Shown one piece after another: positions 53,883-63,490 of a DNA stretch of 64,000 bases; the stretch's first letter is position 1, and each line of letters begins with the position of its first letter. The notes below the pieces were generated by a model, which saw only the letters and a list, made by a program, of their open reading frames with translations, was not told where the DNA came from and did no database searches. The stretch comes from Marinobacter persicus (GTDB taxonomy: Bacteria > Pseudomonadota > Gammaproteobacteria > Pseudomonadales > Oleiphilaceae): assembly GCF_900114155.1 (NCBI RefSeq), contig NZ_FOSC01000007.1, positions 154,083 to 218,082 of the forward strand. Direction: 5' to 3'. A program made the position numbers and the translations under genes.

Positions 53883-54467
53883 TCAACCGGCAAGTGCTTT
53901 GCACTCTTCGTGCGCCGGACAATAAACCAGGTGATCGTTGACCATGCCGGTGGCCTGCATGAAGGCATACACAATGGTGGGGCCGACAAAGGTGAAGCCG
54001 GCCTTTTTCAGGGCTTTGGACATGGCCTCGGACTCGGGTGTGGTGGTGGGCACCTGTTCGAACCGCTGCCAGTGATTCTGGATGGGCTGGCCGTCGACAA
54101 ACTGCCAGAGAAATGAAGAGAAGTTTTCACCCTGCTCCCTTAGCGCCAGATAGCCCCGGGCGTTCTTGATAACTGACTGCACTTTCAGTCGGTTACGCAC
54201 GATCCCCGGATTTTGCAGCAGCTGTTCGATATCGTTTTTGGTGAACCGCACGATGCGCTCTGGATCAAAACCGGCATAGGCGGCCCGGTAGTTTTCCTGT
54301 TTGCGCAGGATGGTCAGCCAACTCAACCCCGCCTGCTGGCCGTCCAGGCACAGCTTTTCAAACAGGGCCAGGTCGTCGTATTCCGGCCGGCCCCAGACGG
54401 TGTCGTGGTAGTGAACGTAAAGCGGATCGGTGCCGCACCAGGGGCAGCGCTGGGGCTCGGTGGTCAT
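53883..54467 (-). CDS. tag: DNA-3-methyladenine glycosylase I
   Basis: Base-excision enzyme that removes 3-methyladenine from DNA. The zinc-binding set of the Tag family is present: C8 and H21 near the N-terminus and HLVYC near the C-terminus. YHDTVWGRPEYDD, GLSWLTILRKQENYR and GFTFVGPTIVYAFMQATGMVNDH are family signatures. The 194 residues are a normal length. Its start overlaps the stop of the phosphopantetheinyl transferase gene. Confidence 0.95.
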   Translation of the reverse strand: MTTEPQRCPWCGTDPLYVHYHDTVWGRPEYDDLALFEKLCLDGQQAGLSWLTILRKQENYRAAYAGFDPERIVRFTKNDIEQLLQNPGIVRNRLKVQSVIKNARGYLALREQGENFSSFLWQFVDGQPIQNHWQRFEQVPTTTPESEAMSKALKKAGFTFVGPTIVYAFMQATGMVNDHLVYCPAHEECKALAG

Positions 54468-55240
54468 GTCGCCTCCGGTAGGGGTCTGGATGGATGGCCA
54501 GGTTGGATGCTGCGGTGGAGGGCAAGGCTGGCATCGATGGTTCGGTCCTCAGCCGTGCACAGATTGAAATCCTCCGGGGGCGGAGCCAGCCAATGAAATG
54601 CCGGTCTGTGCGGAGTGGCATCCGGCGTCTGGTACACCACGGTGACCAGGAAATCCTCGACGGCCAGTGAGTCAGCCTGCCAGCAGGCATCCGGGCGATC
54701 GCCGGACAGCTCAAAGCCGGGCGCCACTTCCAGGGTTTGCAGATTGCCGGCAATGCCCCGCCCCGTGGCTTTTAGCCAGGCTTCCTTGAAGGTCCAGGCT
54801 TGCAGAAAGGTCTGGGGGTCATCCCGTTCAAGCAGCCAGGCCTGTTCGGTTTCTGAAAACCAGCGCCGGGTCACTTTCTGCCAGCCGGGCCTGCGCTGGA
54901 GTGGCTCCAGATCCACGCCCAGCGGTTGCCGGGACAGCGCGCATGCAGCCAGCCCCTGGCTATGGCTAATCGATAGATGCCAGCCGGCAGGCATCTGCGA
55001 GGCTACGGGACGACCGGGCACCGGGCGGCACTGCTCTGGCCTGTGTTGTCCGCCACATACCGCCGACAAGGCCTGGCGGATCAGCCAGCGACTGGCCAGA
55101 AACTCCCGTACTCTGGGGCCGGCCAGCGAGGCCAGTCGCTGGTGCTCGGTTTGGGTCAGCCACCCGGGCGCGGCGATCGGGGCGTTACTATCCGGCTGAC
55201 GGCACAGCCAGACGCAGACCCGCCGTTCCGTTATGTCCAT
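54464..55240 (-). CDS. 4'-phosphopantetheinyl transferase (Sfp type)
   Basis: A 258-residue enzyme that moves the phosphopantetheine arm of CoA onto carrier proteins of fatty acid, polyketide or peptide synthases. LGVDLEPL holds the Mg-binding acidic residues and WTFKEAWLKATG the catalytic E and K; LSISHSQGLAACALS precedes them. It is longer at the C-terminus than AcpS, as Sfp-type enzymes are. The ATG at 55240 was chosen as the start of family-like sequence. It lies four bases after pdxH. Confidence 0.9.
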   Translation of the reverse strand: MDITERRVCVWLCRQPDSNAPIAAPGWLTQTEHQRLASLAGPRVREFLASRWLIRQALSAVCGGQHRPEQCRPVPGRPVASQMPAGWHLSISHSQGLAACALSRQPLGVDLEPLQRRPGWQKVTRRWFSETEQAWLLERDDPQTFLQAWTFKEAWLKATGRGIAGNLQTLEVAPGFELSGDRPDACWQADSLAVEDFLVTVVYQTPDATPHRPAFHWLAPPPEDFNLCTAEDRTIDASLALHRSIQPGHPSRPLPEAT

Positions 55241-55244
55241 TCGC

Positions 55245-55880
55245 TCAAGGCTGCAACCGCTGGATGGTCCAGCCATCGCCTTCCCTCACATATTCGAAGC
55301 GATCATGCAGTCGGCTGGGGCGGCCCTGCCAGAACTCGATACGCTCGGGCACCACCCGGTAGCCACCCCAGAAATCCGGCAAGGGCACCTCGCCGGCGGC
55401 GAATTTCTGCTTCATCTGGGCGACTTTCTGCTCCAGCAAACCCCGGGAGGTAATCACCTTGCTTTGCTCGGACACCCAGGCGCCGATCTGGCTGCCCCGG
55501 GGGCGGGAGGCAAAATAGCGCAGGGATTCGGCCTTGCTGACTTTCTCGACCGACCCCTGAATCCGCACCTGTCGGTTCAGCCCGATCCAGGGGAACAGGA
55601 GCGCCGCCTGGGGATTTTCATCCATTTCCCGGGCCTTGCGGCTGCCGTAGTTGGTGTAGAAGACGAAGCCACGGTCATCAAAGTATTTCAGCAGCACGGT
55701 GCGCAGATCTGGCAAGCCATCACGACCGGCGGTGGCCAGTGACATGGCGTTGGGCTCAAGAATGCCGGCTTTACGGGCGTCCTCGAACCAGGTTTCAAAC
55801 TGGCGGACCGGGTCATTGTGCAGGTGTTCCCGGTCCAGGCCTTCGCTTTCAAAATCCCGACGCATGTCGCCGATGTCCAT
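55245..55880 (-). CDS. pdxH: Pyridoxamine 5'-phosphate oxidase
   Basis: FMN enzyme that oxidises pyridoxine or pyridoxamine phosphate to pyridoxal phosphate. The 211 residues show [39 protein letters not shown] and the C-terminal [30 protein letters not shown], all standard PdxH segments. It begins a minus-strand run with the phosphopantetheinyl transferase and tag; the functional link is probably just co-location. Confidence 0.96.
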   Translation of the reverse strand: MDIGDMRRDFESEGLDREHLHNDPVRQFETWFEDARKAGILEPNAMSLATAGRDGLPDLRTVLLKYFDDRGFVFYTNYGSRKAREMDENPQAALLFPWIGLNRQVRIQGSVEKVSKAESLRYFASRPRGSQIGAWVSEQSKVITSRGLLEQKVAQMKQKFAAGEVPLPDFWGGYRVVPERIEFWQGRPSRLHDRFEYVREGDGWTIQRLQP

Positions 55881-56061
55881 AACCGCTGTTCTCCGTCTGT
55901 GAATTCAGGGCCAATCAGATGCTCCTTGTACGTGGCCGGAGCATATCGGGTTCGCCGCTTGCTGTCAGGTCTGTCGGTTTATCTCTGGCTGACAGGCAGG
56001 CACTCCGGGCGCTATGCTTGAACTATCCATAATTGCTGAAATTTCTGTCAGGGAGAAGCCC

Positions 56062-58947
56062 GTGGGCGAACAGAAGGCACAGAATCCGCAAACACCGCCG
56101 CAGCCGGTCGTACACCAACGCCGCTGGCCCCGCTATCTGTTGGTTGGCGTGGTGCTGCTGGTGTTGCTCTACACGCTGGCGGGCTTTCTACTGCTGCCAT
56201 GGTGGCTGGAGCGTGCCCTGCCCGAACAGCTTGAAAAAACCATGGGGTGGCAGGCGGAAATTACCGATATTCGCACCAATCCCTATGCCCTGACGCTGGA
56301 GGCGGACGGCTTGCAGGCGGTGGACAGTGAGGGTGAGCCGGTCGTCGGTTTTGAACACTTCCGGGTAAACGTCAGCTTTTTCCAGTTACTGACCGGCGTG
56401 ATCGGCTTTCAGGAAATCACGCTGGATCAGCCGGACATTCGTCTGGATCTGCTGGACGATTACTCCGTGAACTATGCCCGGGATTTCCGGGCCGCCAACC
56501 CGCCGGCGGACTCCGGCCCCGAAACCCCGGAGAGCTCGGACCCGGGTGAGCCCTTGAAGTTGTACTTCGAACAACTGGCCGTCAATGGTGGAGAGCTGCG
56601 GTTCCGGGACTTTACCCAGGATGAAATGGCGGAATTCCGCCTCCAGCCCCTGGACCTGTCCCTGGATGACCTGGCCACCTGGCCGCGAGACGCTGACTCC
56701 AGCACCAGCCGCTATTCGCTGGCGGCTGAGGCCAGCGACCAGATCATTGAGTGGGAGGGTGAGTTGAGCGTTGCACCCCTGTATTCCCGGGGTTCCGTAA
56801 GGCTGTCGGACATTCGCCATGACACCCTGGCCCATTTTCTCAAGCCCTTCATGCCCTGGCAGTTAAGAGAAGGCTCGGTGACCCTGACGTCCGATTATCG
56901 GCTGTCGGCCTCAAACGGCCTGGAACTGACCACCTCGGATGGTCAGTTAACCGTGCGTGATCTGGCGATGGCGTTGAGCGGGCAGGCCCGGGAGCCCGCA
57001 CTGAGCGCCGCCGAAATTGCCGTGCAAGGCATTGATTTCGACCTGACCGGCAAGGAAGCGAGCGTGGGCCTGGTGGCGTTTGACCAGCTCGCGGTGGGGG
57101 CTACCCGTGATTCAGACGGTGTGATCGATTGGGTTGCCTCTTTGCCCGGGGCCGGCGAAAACACCGGCCGGGAGGAAGAGGGCGCCAGCCGAAACGGCGA
57201 GCAGGATGTCGGCACGTCTTTGCGCTGGTCGGTCCAGGGTGTGGAGCTGACAGACAGCCGGATTGACTGGCGCGATGAAGTGCCGGAGACGCCGGCACAA
57301 GTCCGGCTGAACGAGATCAACGCATCGATCAGCGGCCTGTCCCATCGGTTGGAAGAACCGGTTTCCTATCAGCTGACTACCACTCTTGCCAGCGGTGGAC
57401 GGCTTTCCGCCAATGGCCAGTTGACGCCCGTGCCCTTTACCTTTGAGTCCGCCCTGTCCGGTTCCGATGTTGCCCTGGTGGTGGCCGAGCCCTATCTTCA
57501 AACAGCGGCCAACCTGGCGCTGCGTGACGGTCGGCTGGGCTTTGATGGCAACCTGGACCTGGACGCCCAGACCGATCCGATGACCGGTACCTTCAGTGGC
57601 ACCGCCCAGGTGGCCGGTCTGGATGTACGCCTGGCGGAACAGAATGACCCGTTGGTGGCCTGGAAGAACCTGCGACTGGCACCTATTGAATACAACGTGC
57701 ATCCGGCACGGCTGGAAGTGGGCACGGTAACGGTGAGCGAGCCGGTGGCCAGTATCGTGCGGGATGCCGATAGTCTGCACAATGTCCAGCGGATTGCCAA
57801 GGCCGGGGTGCAAGGAGAAAGCCCGGATAGCGAAGAACAAGCCCCCGCGCAGGCGGGAACCGACAACGACGAGCGCCCGCCGTTGATTTTCCGCATTGGT
57901 GAACTGCAGGTGGAAAGCGGTGTCGTGGCCTACGCCGACCGGACTCTGGACCCGGCCTTCAGTACGACTTTTGATGCCCTCAATGGCTCGGTTTCCGGCA
58001 TCAGTAACGTGCCACCACAGGAAGGCCGGGTAAATCTCAAGGGCCGGCTGGCCGGTGTGGCGCCGGTTGATTTCACTGGTACCCTGGGCGCGCTCGGCGG
58101 CGAAGACACCAGCGAACTGAGTCTGAGCATGGATAACCTGTCATTGCCGGTGCTGTCGCCCTATTTCGGCCGGTATCTGGGATACGCCGTGGACAGCGGC
58201 AAACTGCAGCTGGACATGGACTACGACATTACCGGCAGCCGCCTGAAGGCCTCCAACAAGGTTATCCTCGATCAAATGCAGCTGGGCCGGTCGGTGGCCA
58301 GTGAGCAGGCGGTCAATGCCCCGGTAAAACTGGGCCTGGCGTTGCTGACTGATCGCCAGGGGGTGATTGAAGTGGACCTGCCCATTGAGGGCGACATGGC
58401 CAATCCCGAGTTCAGCGTTGGGCAGGTGGTGATGCGTGCCTTTGTAAACCTGCTGGCCAAAGCAGCGGCCTCGCCGTTCACCATGCTGGGGTCCATTGCC
58501 GATCTGGCAGGTTTCAGTAGTGAAGAGCTTGGGCAGGTGGCCTTCGAGCCCGGCGGCACCTTACTGGCCGGTAGCGAGACGGACAAGCTGGCGGCCCTGG
58601 CCAATGCCTTGAAAGACCGCCCGGAGCTGCTGCTGGAAATTCGTGGTGCCGTGGCACCGGAAGCCGATGGCCTGGCCCTGCTGAAAGAGCAGATGGCGGC
58701 CAATGGCGAGGAAACCACAGGCCCAGCCTGGGAGCAGGCCCGCCAGGCTTACCTGGCGGGTGAGCGTTCACTGCCCTCTGAAACCCTGGGGCAGTTGGCG
58801 AATCAGCGGGCACTGGAGGTGCGGCGCATTCTGGAACAGACCCATGAGGTGCCCACCAGCCAGCTGTTCCTGCTGGATCCGTCCCGTGACGGGGCATTAA
58901 CGGAGGCCGGAGAGATCATCGTGCCCTTTACCCTGGATGTCCGTTAA
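56062..58947 (+). CDS. DUF748 AsmA-like envelope protein
   Basis: A 961-residue protein with one N-terminal membrane anchor (YLLVGVVLLVLLYTLAGFLLL) and a very long periplasmic beta-rich part of DUF748 repeats. EKTMGWQAEITDIRTNPYALTLEADGL and LDQPDIRLDLL are typical of the start of the domain. AsmA-like and DUF748 proteins are thought to bridge the periplasm for lipid movement; this is inference here. The C-terminal part (LALANALKDRPELLLEIRGAV-like) resembles the OmpA-like tail of these proteins. The GTG at 56062 has GGGAG seven bases upstream and is preferred over ATG at 56014. Confidence 0.85.
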   Translation: MGEQKAQNPQTPPQPVVHQRRWPRYLLVGVVLLVLLYTLAGFLLLPWWLERALPEQLEKTMGWQAEITDIRTNPYALTLEADGLQAVDSEGEPVVGFEHFRVNVSFFQLLTGVIGFQEITLDQPDIRLDLLDDYSVNYARDFRAANPPADSGPETPESSDPGEPLKLYFEQLAVNGGELRFRDFTQDEMAEFRLQPLDLSLDDLATWPRDADSSTSRYSLAAEASDQIIEWEGELSVAPLYSRGSVRLSDIRHDTLAHFLKPFMPWQLREGSVTLTSDYRLSASNGLELTTSDGQLTVRDLAMALSGQAREPALSAAEIAVQGIDFDLTGKEASVGLVAFDQLAVGATRDSDGVIDWVASLPGAGENTGREEEGASRNGEQDVGTSLRWSVQGVELTDSRIDWRDEVPETPAQVRLNEINASISGLSHRLEEPVSYQLTTTLASGGRLSANGQLTPVPFTFESALSGSDVALVVAEPYLQTAANLALRDGRLGFDGNLDLDAQTDPMTGTFSGTAQVAGLDVRLAEQNDPLVAWKNLRLAPIEYNVHPARLEVGTVTVSEPVASIVRDADSLHNVQRIAKAGVQGESPDSEEQAPAQAGTDNDERPPLIFRIGELQVESGVVAYADRTLDPAFSTTFDALNGSVSGISNVPPQEGRVNLKGRLAGVAPVDFTGTLGALGGEDTSELSLSMDNLSLPVLSPYFGRYLGYAVDSGKLQLDMDYDITGSRLKASNKVILDQMQLGRSVASEQAVNAPVKLGLALLTDRQGVIEVDLPIEGDMANPEFSVGQVVMRAFVNLLAKAAASPFTMLGSIADLAGFSSEELGQVAFEPGGTLLAGSETDKLAALANALKDRPELLLEIRGAVAPEADGLALLKEQMAANGEETTGPAWEQARQAYLAGERSLPSETLGQLANQRALEVRRILEQTHEVPTSQLFLLDPSRDGALTEAGEIIVPFTLDVR

Positions 58948-58983
58948 CCGGATGTCTGTTCACAACGGAAAGACATCAACACC

Positions 58984-59577
58984 ATGACCGGAGCTGCCAG
59001 TCATTTTTTTGCTTACATCAGTCGTCTGCGCTGGATCAAACGCTGGGGGCTGATGCGCAATGCCATCGAGGAGAACGTTGCTACCCACTCCTGGGAGGTG
59101 GCCACCATCGCCCATGCCCTGGCGTTGATTCGTAACCGGCGCCACGGGGGCACCGTTAATGCCGACAGAATTGCCGCCGCAGCCCTGTACCACGATGCCA
59201 CCGAGGTGATCACCGGTGATATGCCGACCCCGGTCAAGTACCATTCGAAGGTGATGCGCGAGGCCTTTGGCGATATCGAACACAAGGCCGAGGGGGAATT
59301 GCTGGCCCTGCTGCCGGAGGAGTTGCGGGAAGATTTTTCGCCCTATGTGCGGGAATCGCAGCTGGACGAATCGGAAAAACAGTTGATCAAGGCAGCCGAT
59401 CGGCTGTCGGCCTGGCTCAAATGCCGGGCTGAACTGCGCGCCGGCAACCCGGAGTTTGAACCCGCCGAGCAGCAGATTCGCAATCGGCTGGAACAGGAAG
59501 CCTTGCCGGAAGTGCGCTACTTTCTGGAGGTGTTTGCCCCGGGGTACGACCAGCCGCTGGATAACCTGCTGGGCTAA
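58984..59577 (+). CDS. yfbR: 5'-deoxynucleotidase YfbR
   Basis: HD-domain phosphohydrolase that removes phosphate from deoxyribonucleoside monophosphates, such as dAMP. The metal-binding set H35, H70, D71 and D139 is visible and corresponds closely to E. coli YfbR. The 197 residues are a normal length. It starts 36 bases after the DUF748 gene and is followed by yafJ 29 bases on, suggesting one transcript. Confidence 0.94.
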   Translation: MTGAASHFFAYISRLRWIKRWGLMRNAIEENVATHSWEVATIAHALALIRNRRHGGTVNADRIAAAALYHDATEVITGDMPTPVKYHSKVMREAFGDIEHKAEGELLALLPEELREDFSPYVRESQLDESEKQLIKAADRLSAWLKCRAELRAGNPEFEPAEQQIRNRLEQEALPEVRYFLEVFAPGYDQPLDNLLG

Positions 59578-59606
59578 GCCTGGCCTTCGAACAGGACATC
59601 AGTTGT

Positions 59607-60413
59607 ATGTGTGAATTGCTGGCGATGAGCGCCAACACCCCCACCGACCTGTGTTTCAGCTTTACCGGACTGACCCGCCGTGGTGGAGAAACCGGCCCCC
59701 ACAAGGACGGTTGGGGCGTGGCCTTCTATGAGGGCAAGGGGGTGCGCAGCTTCCACGACGCCGATGCCAGCGCCAGTTCCCGTATTGCCGAAGTGGTGCA
59801 GACCCACCCTATTAAAAGCGAGGTGGCCATTTGCCATATTCGCCAGGCCAATGTGGGTGATATCTGCCTGGCCAATACCCATCCGTTCATTCGTGAGCTG
59901 TGGGGCCGCTATTGGGTGTTTGCCCACAACGGCCAGCTGTCAAACTTCCGGGCGACCGAAGGTTTCTACGAGCCGGTGGGCAGCACCGATAGTGAAGCGC
60001 TGTTCTGCGACATGCTGAACCACCTGCGCAGCCACTGCCGCCGTGACGATCCACTGGAAACCGTGGTGAATTACCTGGTGCGACTGTCCCGGGCCTACGC
60101 CAGCGAGGGCGTATTCAACCTGTTGCTCAGTAATGGTGAGTGGCTGTTTACTTACTGCTCCACCAAGATGGCCAGCATTACCCGCCGCGCCCCTTTCGGC
60201 CCCGCCCGGCTGAAAGACACCGATGTAACCGTGGACTTTGAATCACAGACCACGCCGGATGATATTGTCAGCGTGATCGTCACCGAGCCACTGACCACCG
60301 ATGAGCAGTGGGATATCTATCAACCGGGTGAATGGCGGCTCTGGCACAAGGGCGAGGTGATCCGCTCCGGCTTGAGTGACGCACCGCCAGCCCACGGAGT
60401 CCGTCATGATTGA
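59607..60413 (+). CDS. yafJ: Class II glutamine amidotransferase YafJ
   Basis: A 268-residue Ntn-hydrolase-fold protein. The nucleophile is C2, exposed after removal of Met (MCELLAMSA). GPHKDGWGVAFY and AHNGQLSNFR bind glutamine. YafJ-type proteins release ammonia from glutamine, but the acceptor is unknown. Its stop overlaps the start of the TM2 gene by eight bases. Confidence 0.92.
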   Translation: MCELLAMSANTPTDLCFSFTGLTRRGGETGPHKDGWGVAFYEGKGVRSFHDADASASSRIAEVVQTHPIKSEVAICHIRQANVGDICLANTHPFIRELWGRYWVFAHNGQLSNFRATEGFYEPVGSTDSEALFCDMLNHLRSHCRRDDPLETVVNYLVRLSRAYASEGVFNLLLSNGEWLFTYCSTKMASITRRAPFGPARLKDTDVTVDFESQTTPDDIVSVIVTEPLTTDEQWDIYQPGEWRLWHKGEVIRSGLSDAPPAHGVRHD

Positions 60414-60819
60414 GAGAACCGACACCCACAGCAAACTTATCGGCTATCTGCTCTGGATCTTCGGATTCATCGGCTCACACCGCTTTTACTACGGCAAACC
60501 AATCACCGGTACCATCTGGTTTTTCACCCTGGGGCTGTTTCTTATTGGCTGGATCGTTGATTTCTTCCTGATCCCCGCCATGGACCGTGAGGCCGACTGG
60601 CGGTTCAGCGGTGGCGATACCAGCTACAACATCGCCTGGGTGCTGCTGACGTTTCTGGGCGTGTTTGGCGTGCACCGCATGTACATGGGTAAGTGGATAA
60701 CCGGGATTATCTATCTGTGCACCGGCGGGTTGTTCCTGATTGGCGTGCTGTATGATTTCTGGACCTTGAATGAGCAGATTTCTGTTGGTAACCAAACCCG
60801 TCGTTTTCGTGATTTGTAA
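60406..60819 (+). CDS. TM2 domain membrane protein
   Basis: A 137-residue protein with two TM2 repeats. Each has GFIGSHRFYYGKPITGTIWFFTLGLFLIGWIVDFF or a similar GVFGVHRMYMGKWITGIIYLCTGGLFLIGVLYDFW form, that is a helix, a HRFY-type turn and a second helix. The function is unknown. The ATG at 60406 lies inside yafJ, so translation is coupled. Confidence 0.88.
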   Translation: MIERTDTHSKLIGYLLWIFGFIGSHRFYYGKPITGTIWFFTLGLFLIGWIVDFFLIPAMDREADWRFSGGDTSYNIAWVLLTFLGVFGVHRMYMGKWITGIIYLCTGGLFLIGVLYDFWTLNEQISVGNQTRRFRDL

Positions 60820-60861
60820 CCCGGGGGGCATAGCCGTTTGTCTGGAACAGCCGGAGATAAT

Positions 60862-62739
60862 GTGTTGAGCCGCCGTTTGCTGTCTTTGGGACTGCTGTGG
60901 GTGCTGCTGATCTGTTGGACCCCGGCTTTGGCGCAGGTTGGTTCAGCCCCGCCGGTGCTGGCCGGCGAACACGATCGCTTCGATGCTTCCTCGCGCGTAG
61001 CCATTTATCGCAATGCCGGCGATGGTTTATCGGTGGCGCAAGCCCGTGATCTGTTCCTGCAGGGGCGCTTTGAAACACCGGGTGCCGGTGCCGGAACGCC
61101 CACCAACTTCGGGCTGACCACCGACCAGATCTGGTTGGCACTGGATTTCACTACGGCAGACAAATTGCCGGACCGATGGTTTCTGGAAATCGGTCATGCC
61201 TCGCTGGATCATGTGGAAGTCCATCTTTTTCGTGACGGCGAGCAGATCTTCGAAGGCGAATCCGGTGATCTCCTGCCTTTTGTCTCCAAACCGGTCGAAC
61301 ACCGTAACCATGTATTTCCCCTGGCTCTGGAGAGCGATGAACAGTACCAGTTGTTTGTCGGCGTGCGTTCGGAAGGCACCCTGACCATTCCTGTTACCTT
61401 CTGGCAGGGCGACAGTCTGTGGGCGAATGATCAGCAGAGCTATACCGTTCTGAGCCTTTATTACGGGGTGTTGCTGGCGCTGTTGGTGTACAACCTGTTT
61501 CTGTTTTTCTCTTTGCGTGACCGCCTTTACCTGACCTACGTGGGATTCATGGCTTGCCTTGCAGTGGGTCAGGCTGGCCTGTCCGGATTTACTGGCCAGT
61601 TTCTCTGGCCGGAAACACCCTGGCTAACGCATCTGTCACCGACCGGCGGCGTGTCGGCGGCCGGTGTATTTGGAGCGCTTTTCGTGCATCGTTTTCTGGG
61701 CGGCGTTCCGGCCAGACTGAAATTGCGCTGGTTAATGCCGACATTCAGCGTCGTTTACGGGATAACCTTTGCTGTCGCCCTCGCCGGTTTTTACCACGTT
61801 GCGGCGATCTCAGTGAATGTAACGTCCCTGTTATTTGCCCTTTCGGCATTGTTCATGGGGGCTGTGAGCCTTGTGCACCGTGAACCTGGTGCCCAGTTCT
61901 TCGTGTTGGCCTGGGCTGCGTTCCTTGTTGGTGTGCTGGTGATCGCGTTGCACAACATGGGCGTTCTGCCCTCGAATGCCCTGACGACCAATGCCATGTT
62001 GATCGGCTCCGTCACGGAAATGTTGTTGCTGTCCCTGGCGCTGGCGGATCGGATTAACGAGTTGCAGCGTTCGCGGGAGCATGCCCAGGCGCAGGCCCTG
62101 GAGAACCGGCAGGAAATGCTGGAAGTTGTGCGTGAAAATGAACGACAACTGGAAAGCCGAGTGGCCGAGCGAACCCGGGAACTCGAGGCCGCCAACCTTA
62201 AGCTGCGGGAGAGTTCCCTACTGCTGGAGGAGCAGGCCAATCACGACAGCCTGACGGGGCTGGCCAACCGCAAGCTTCTGCACGAGCGTTTAGCCAGAGC
62301 CAGAGCCAGGGCACGGACCAGACGCTCCGGGGCCAGTTTCGCGTTGATGGTTGTGGATCTGAATAAATTCAAACAGATTAATGACAGCTTTGGGCACGCT
62401 GCCGGTGATGCGGTGCTGATTGCCGTGGCCAAACGCCTGGAGGCGTTATCCCGTGAGACGGACACTGTGGCCCGTATCGGTGGTGATGAGTTTGTTCTGT
62501 TGCTGGAGGATGTTTGGGCCCGTGAAGATCTGGGCCCGCTAAAACGCCGGCTTTCAGAGTTGGCCGAAGAGTCCATTCGTTTGCCGGACGGCAGGCATAT
62601 TCAAGTAGGGTTGAGCCTCGGCGAGGCCCTGTATCCCGATGACGCCAAGGATCTTGACCAGCTTTTCTCATTGGCGGATGCGGCCATGTATGAGCACAAG
62701 AATAGTGGCCAGGAGGAAGCATCTGTCTGGCCGAGCTGA
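60862..62739 (+). CDS. Diguanylate cyclase with 7TMR-DISM sensor
   Basis: A 625-residue cyclase. A signal peptide (ending near ALAQ) is followed by a 7TMR-DISM extracellular domain (about residues 35-165), seven membrane helices (about 180-370), a coiled coil (ENRQEMLEVVRENERQLESRVAERTRELEA) and a GGDEF domain. The motif GGDEF is intact, and RETD five residues before it is the RxxD inhibitory site. The start is uncertain: GTG at 60862 has GGAG five bases upstream, with TTG at 60838 or 60865 possible. It senses a periplasmic ligand and makes cyclic di-GMP. Confidence 0.9.
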   Translation: MLSRRLLSLGLLWVLLICWTPALAQVGSAPPVLAGEHDRFDASSRVAIYRNAGDGLSVAQARDLFLQGRFETPGAGAGTPTNFGLTTDQIWLALDFTTADKLPDRWFLEIGHASLDHVEVHLFRDGEQIFEGESGDLLPFVSKPVEHRNHVFPLALESDEQYQLFVGVRSEGTLTIPVTFWQGDSLWANDQQSYTVLSLYYGVLLALLVYNLFLFFSLRDRLYLTYVGFMACLAVGQAGLSGFTGQFLWPETPWLTHLSPTGGVSAAGVFGALFVHRFLGGVPARLKLRWLMPTFSVVYGITFAVALAGFYHVAAISVNVTSLLFALSALFMGAVSLVHREPGAQFFVLAWAAFLVGVLVIALHNMGVLPSNALTTNAMLIGSVTEMLLLSLALADRINELQRSREHAQAQALENRQEMLEVVRENERQLESRVAERTRELEAANLKLRESSLLLEEQANHDSLTGLANRKLLHERLARARARARTRRSGASFALMVVDLNKFKQINDSFGHAAGDAVLIAVAKRLEALSRETDTVARIGGDEFVLLLEDVWAREDLGPLKRRLSELAEESIRLPDGRHIQVGLSLGEALYPDDAKDLDQLFSLADAAMYEHKNSGQEEASVWPS

Positions 62740-62740
62740 A

Positions 62741-63442
62741 TCATTCTGGGATTTGCCAATGTCTGAGCAGGGCCAGCGGCACGCGATACCGATGGCCTGC
62801 TGAAGCACCAAGCCCCTGCACGGTACAGGTTTTCCGGTTCACCCGGAGAATGCGGCCGTGGCGATGTGTTGACCTGTCCTGGAAAGTGATTTCGTCGCCG
62901 ACCTGCCATTGACGGGCCTGCGAATGTGGGTCTGGCAGGGTGAACGGCGTTTGCCCGAGCCAAAGTTGCCCGGCTTCTGCCCGCTCCGCCAGATAATCTC
63001 TCGTTGTCTCTGCCTGGCCGCTTTGGTGCAGGTCATCAAGAATGCGGTAGAAGTGCCGGTTGTGTACCGAGCGGTAATGGCGATGCCCTGCGTTGTGCTG
63101 CAATAAATGGGCGAACTCATGGCAACAGGTATGCGCCAGCAGGTTCAAGGCGCTGACCTCGCCGGCAAAGTAGCCGCGACTCTGGATTTCCCGGGTTGAT
63201 AACCACCACTGAGCCGTTTCCTGTTCCTGTTTGGCGCGGATCATCCGAACGCCGTAGGTGATCCGGTGTTGTTGACTGTGGGGATCAAACCGGTGGTAGG
63301 TGGCGTTGCCAGACCCCACACGGCAGTCCAGACCAGCGCCGGGGTTGGTTGCCCGAACGCTGTCACAAACTGGCCGCCACAGGATGTCGCGGGTGGCCTG
63401 GCACATGAGTTGGCCGAGTTGGTGGTGGTTTTGGTGCTGCAT
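62741..63442 (-). CDS. SprT-like metallopeptidase-family protein
   Basis: A 233-residue zinc-peptidase-like protein. The metal site HEFAH is H108-E109-F-A-H112. It shows ARVGSGNATYHRF-like sequence before the site and HYRSVHNRHFYRIL after it. The C-terminal part (DEITFQDRSTHRHGRILRVNRKTCTVQ) may bind nucleic acid. The SprT family includes the protease part of SPRTN, but bacterial roles are little known. Start at 63442. Confidence 0.85.
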   Translation of the reverse strand: MQHQNHHQLGQLMCQATRDILWRPVCDSVRATNPGAGLDCRVGSGNATYHRFDPHSQQHRITYGVRMIRAKQEQETAQWWLSTREIQSRGYFAGEVSALNLLAHTCCHEFAHLLQHNAGHRHYRSVHNRHFYRILDDLHQSGQAETTRDYLAERAEAGQLWLGQTPFTLPDPHSQARQWQVGDEITFQDRSTHRHGRILRVNRKTCTVQGLGASAGHRYRVPLALLRHWQIPE

Positions 63443-63490
63443 GTTGGCCTCTGACTAAGTGGCCCATGGTAGCCCTGGCCGGCTTCGGTC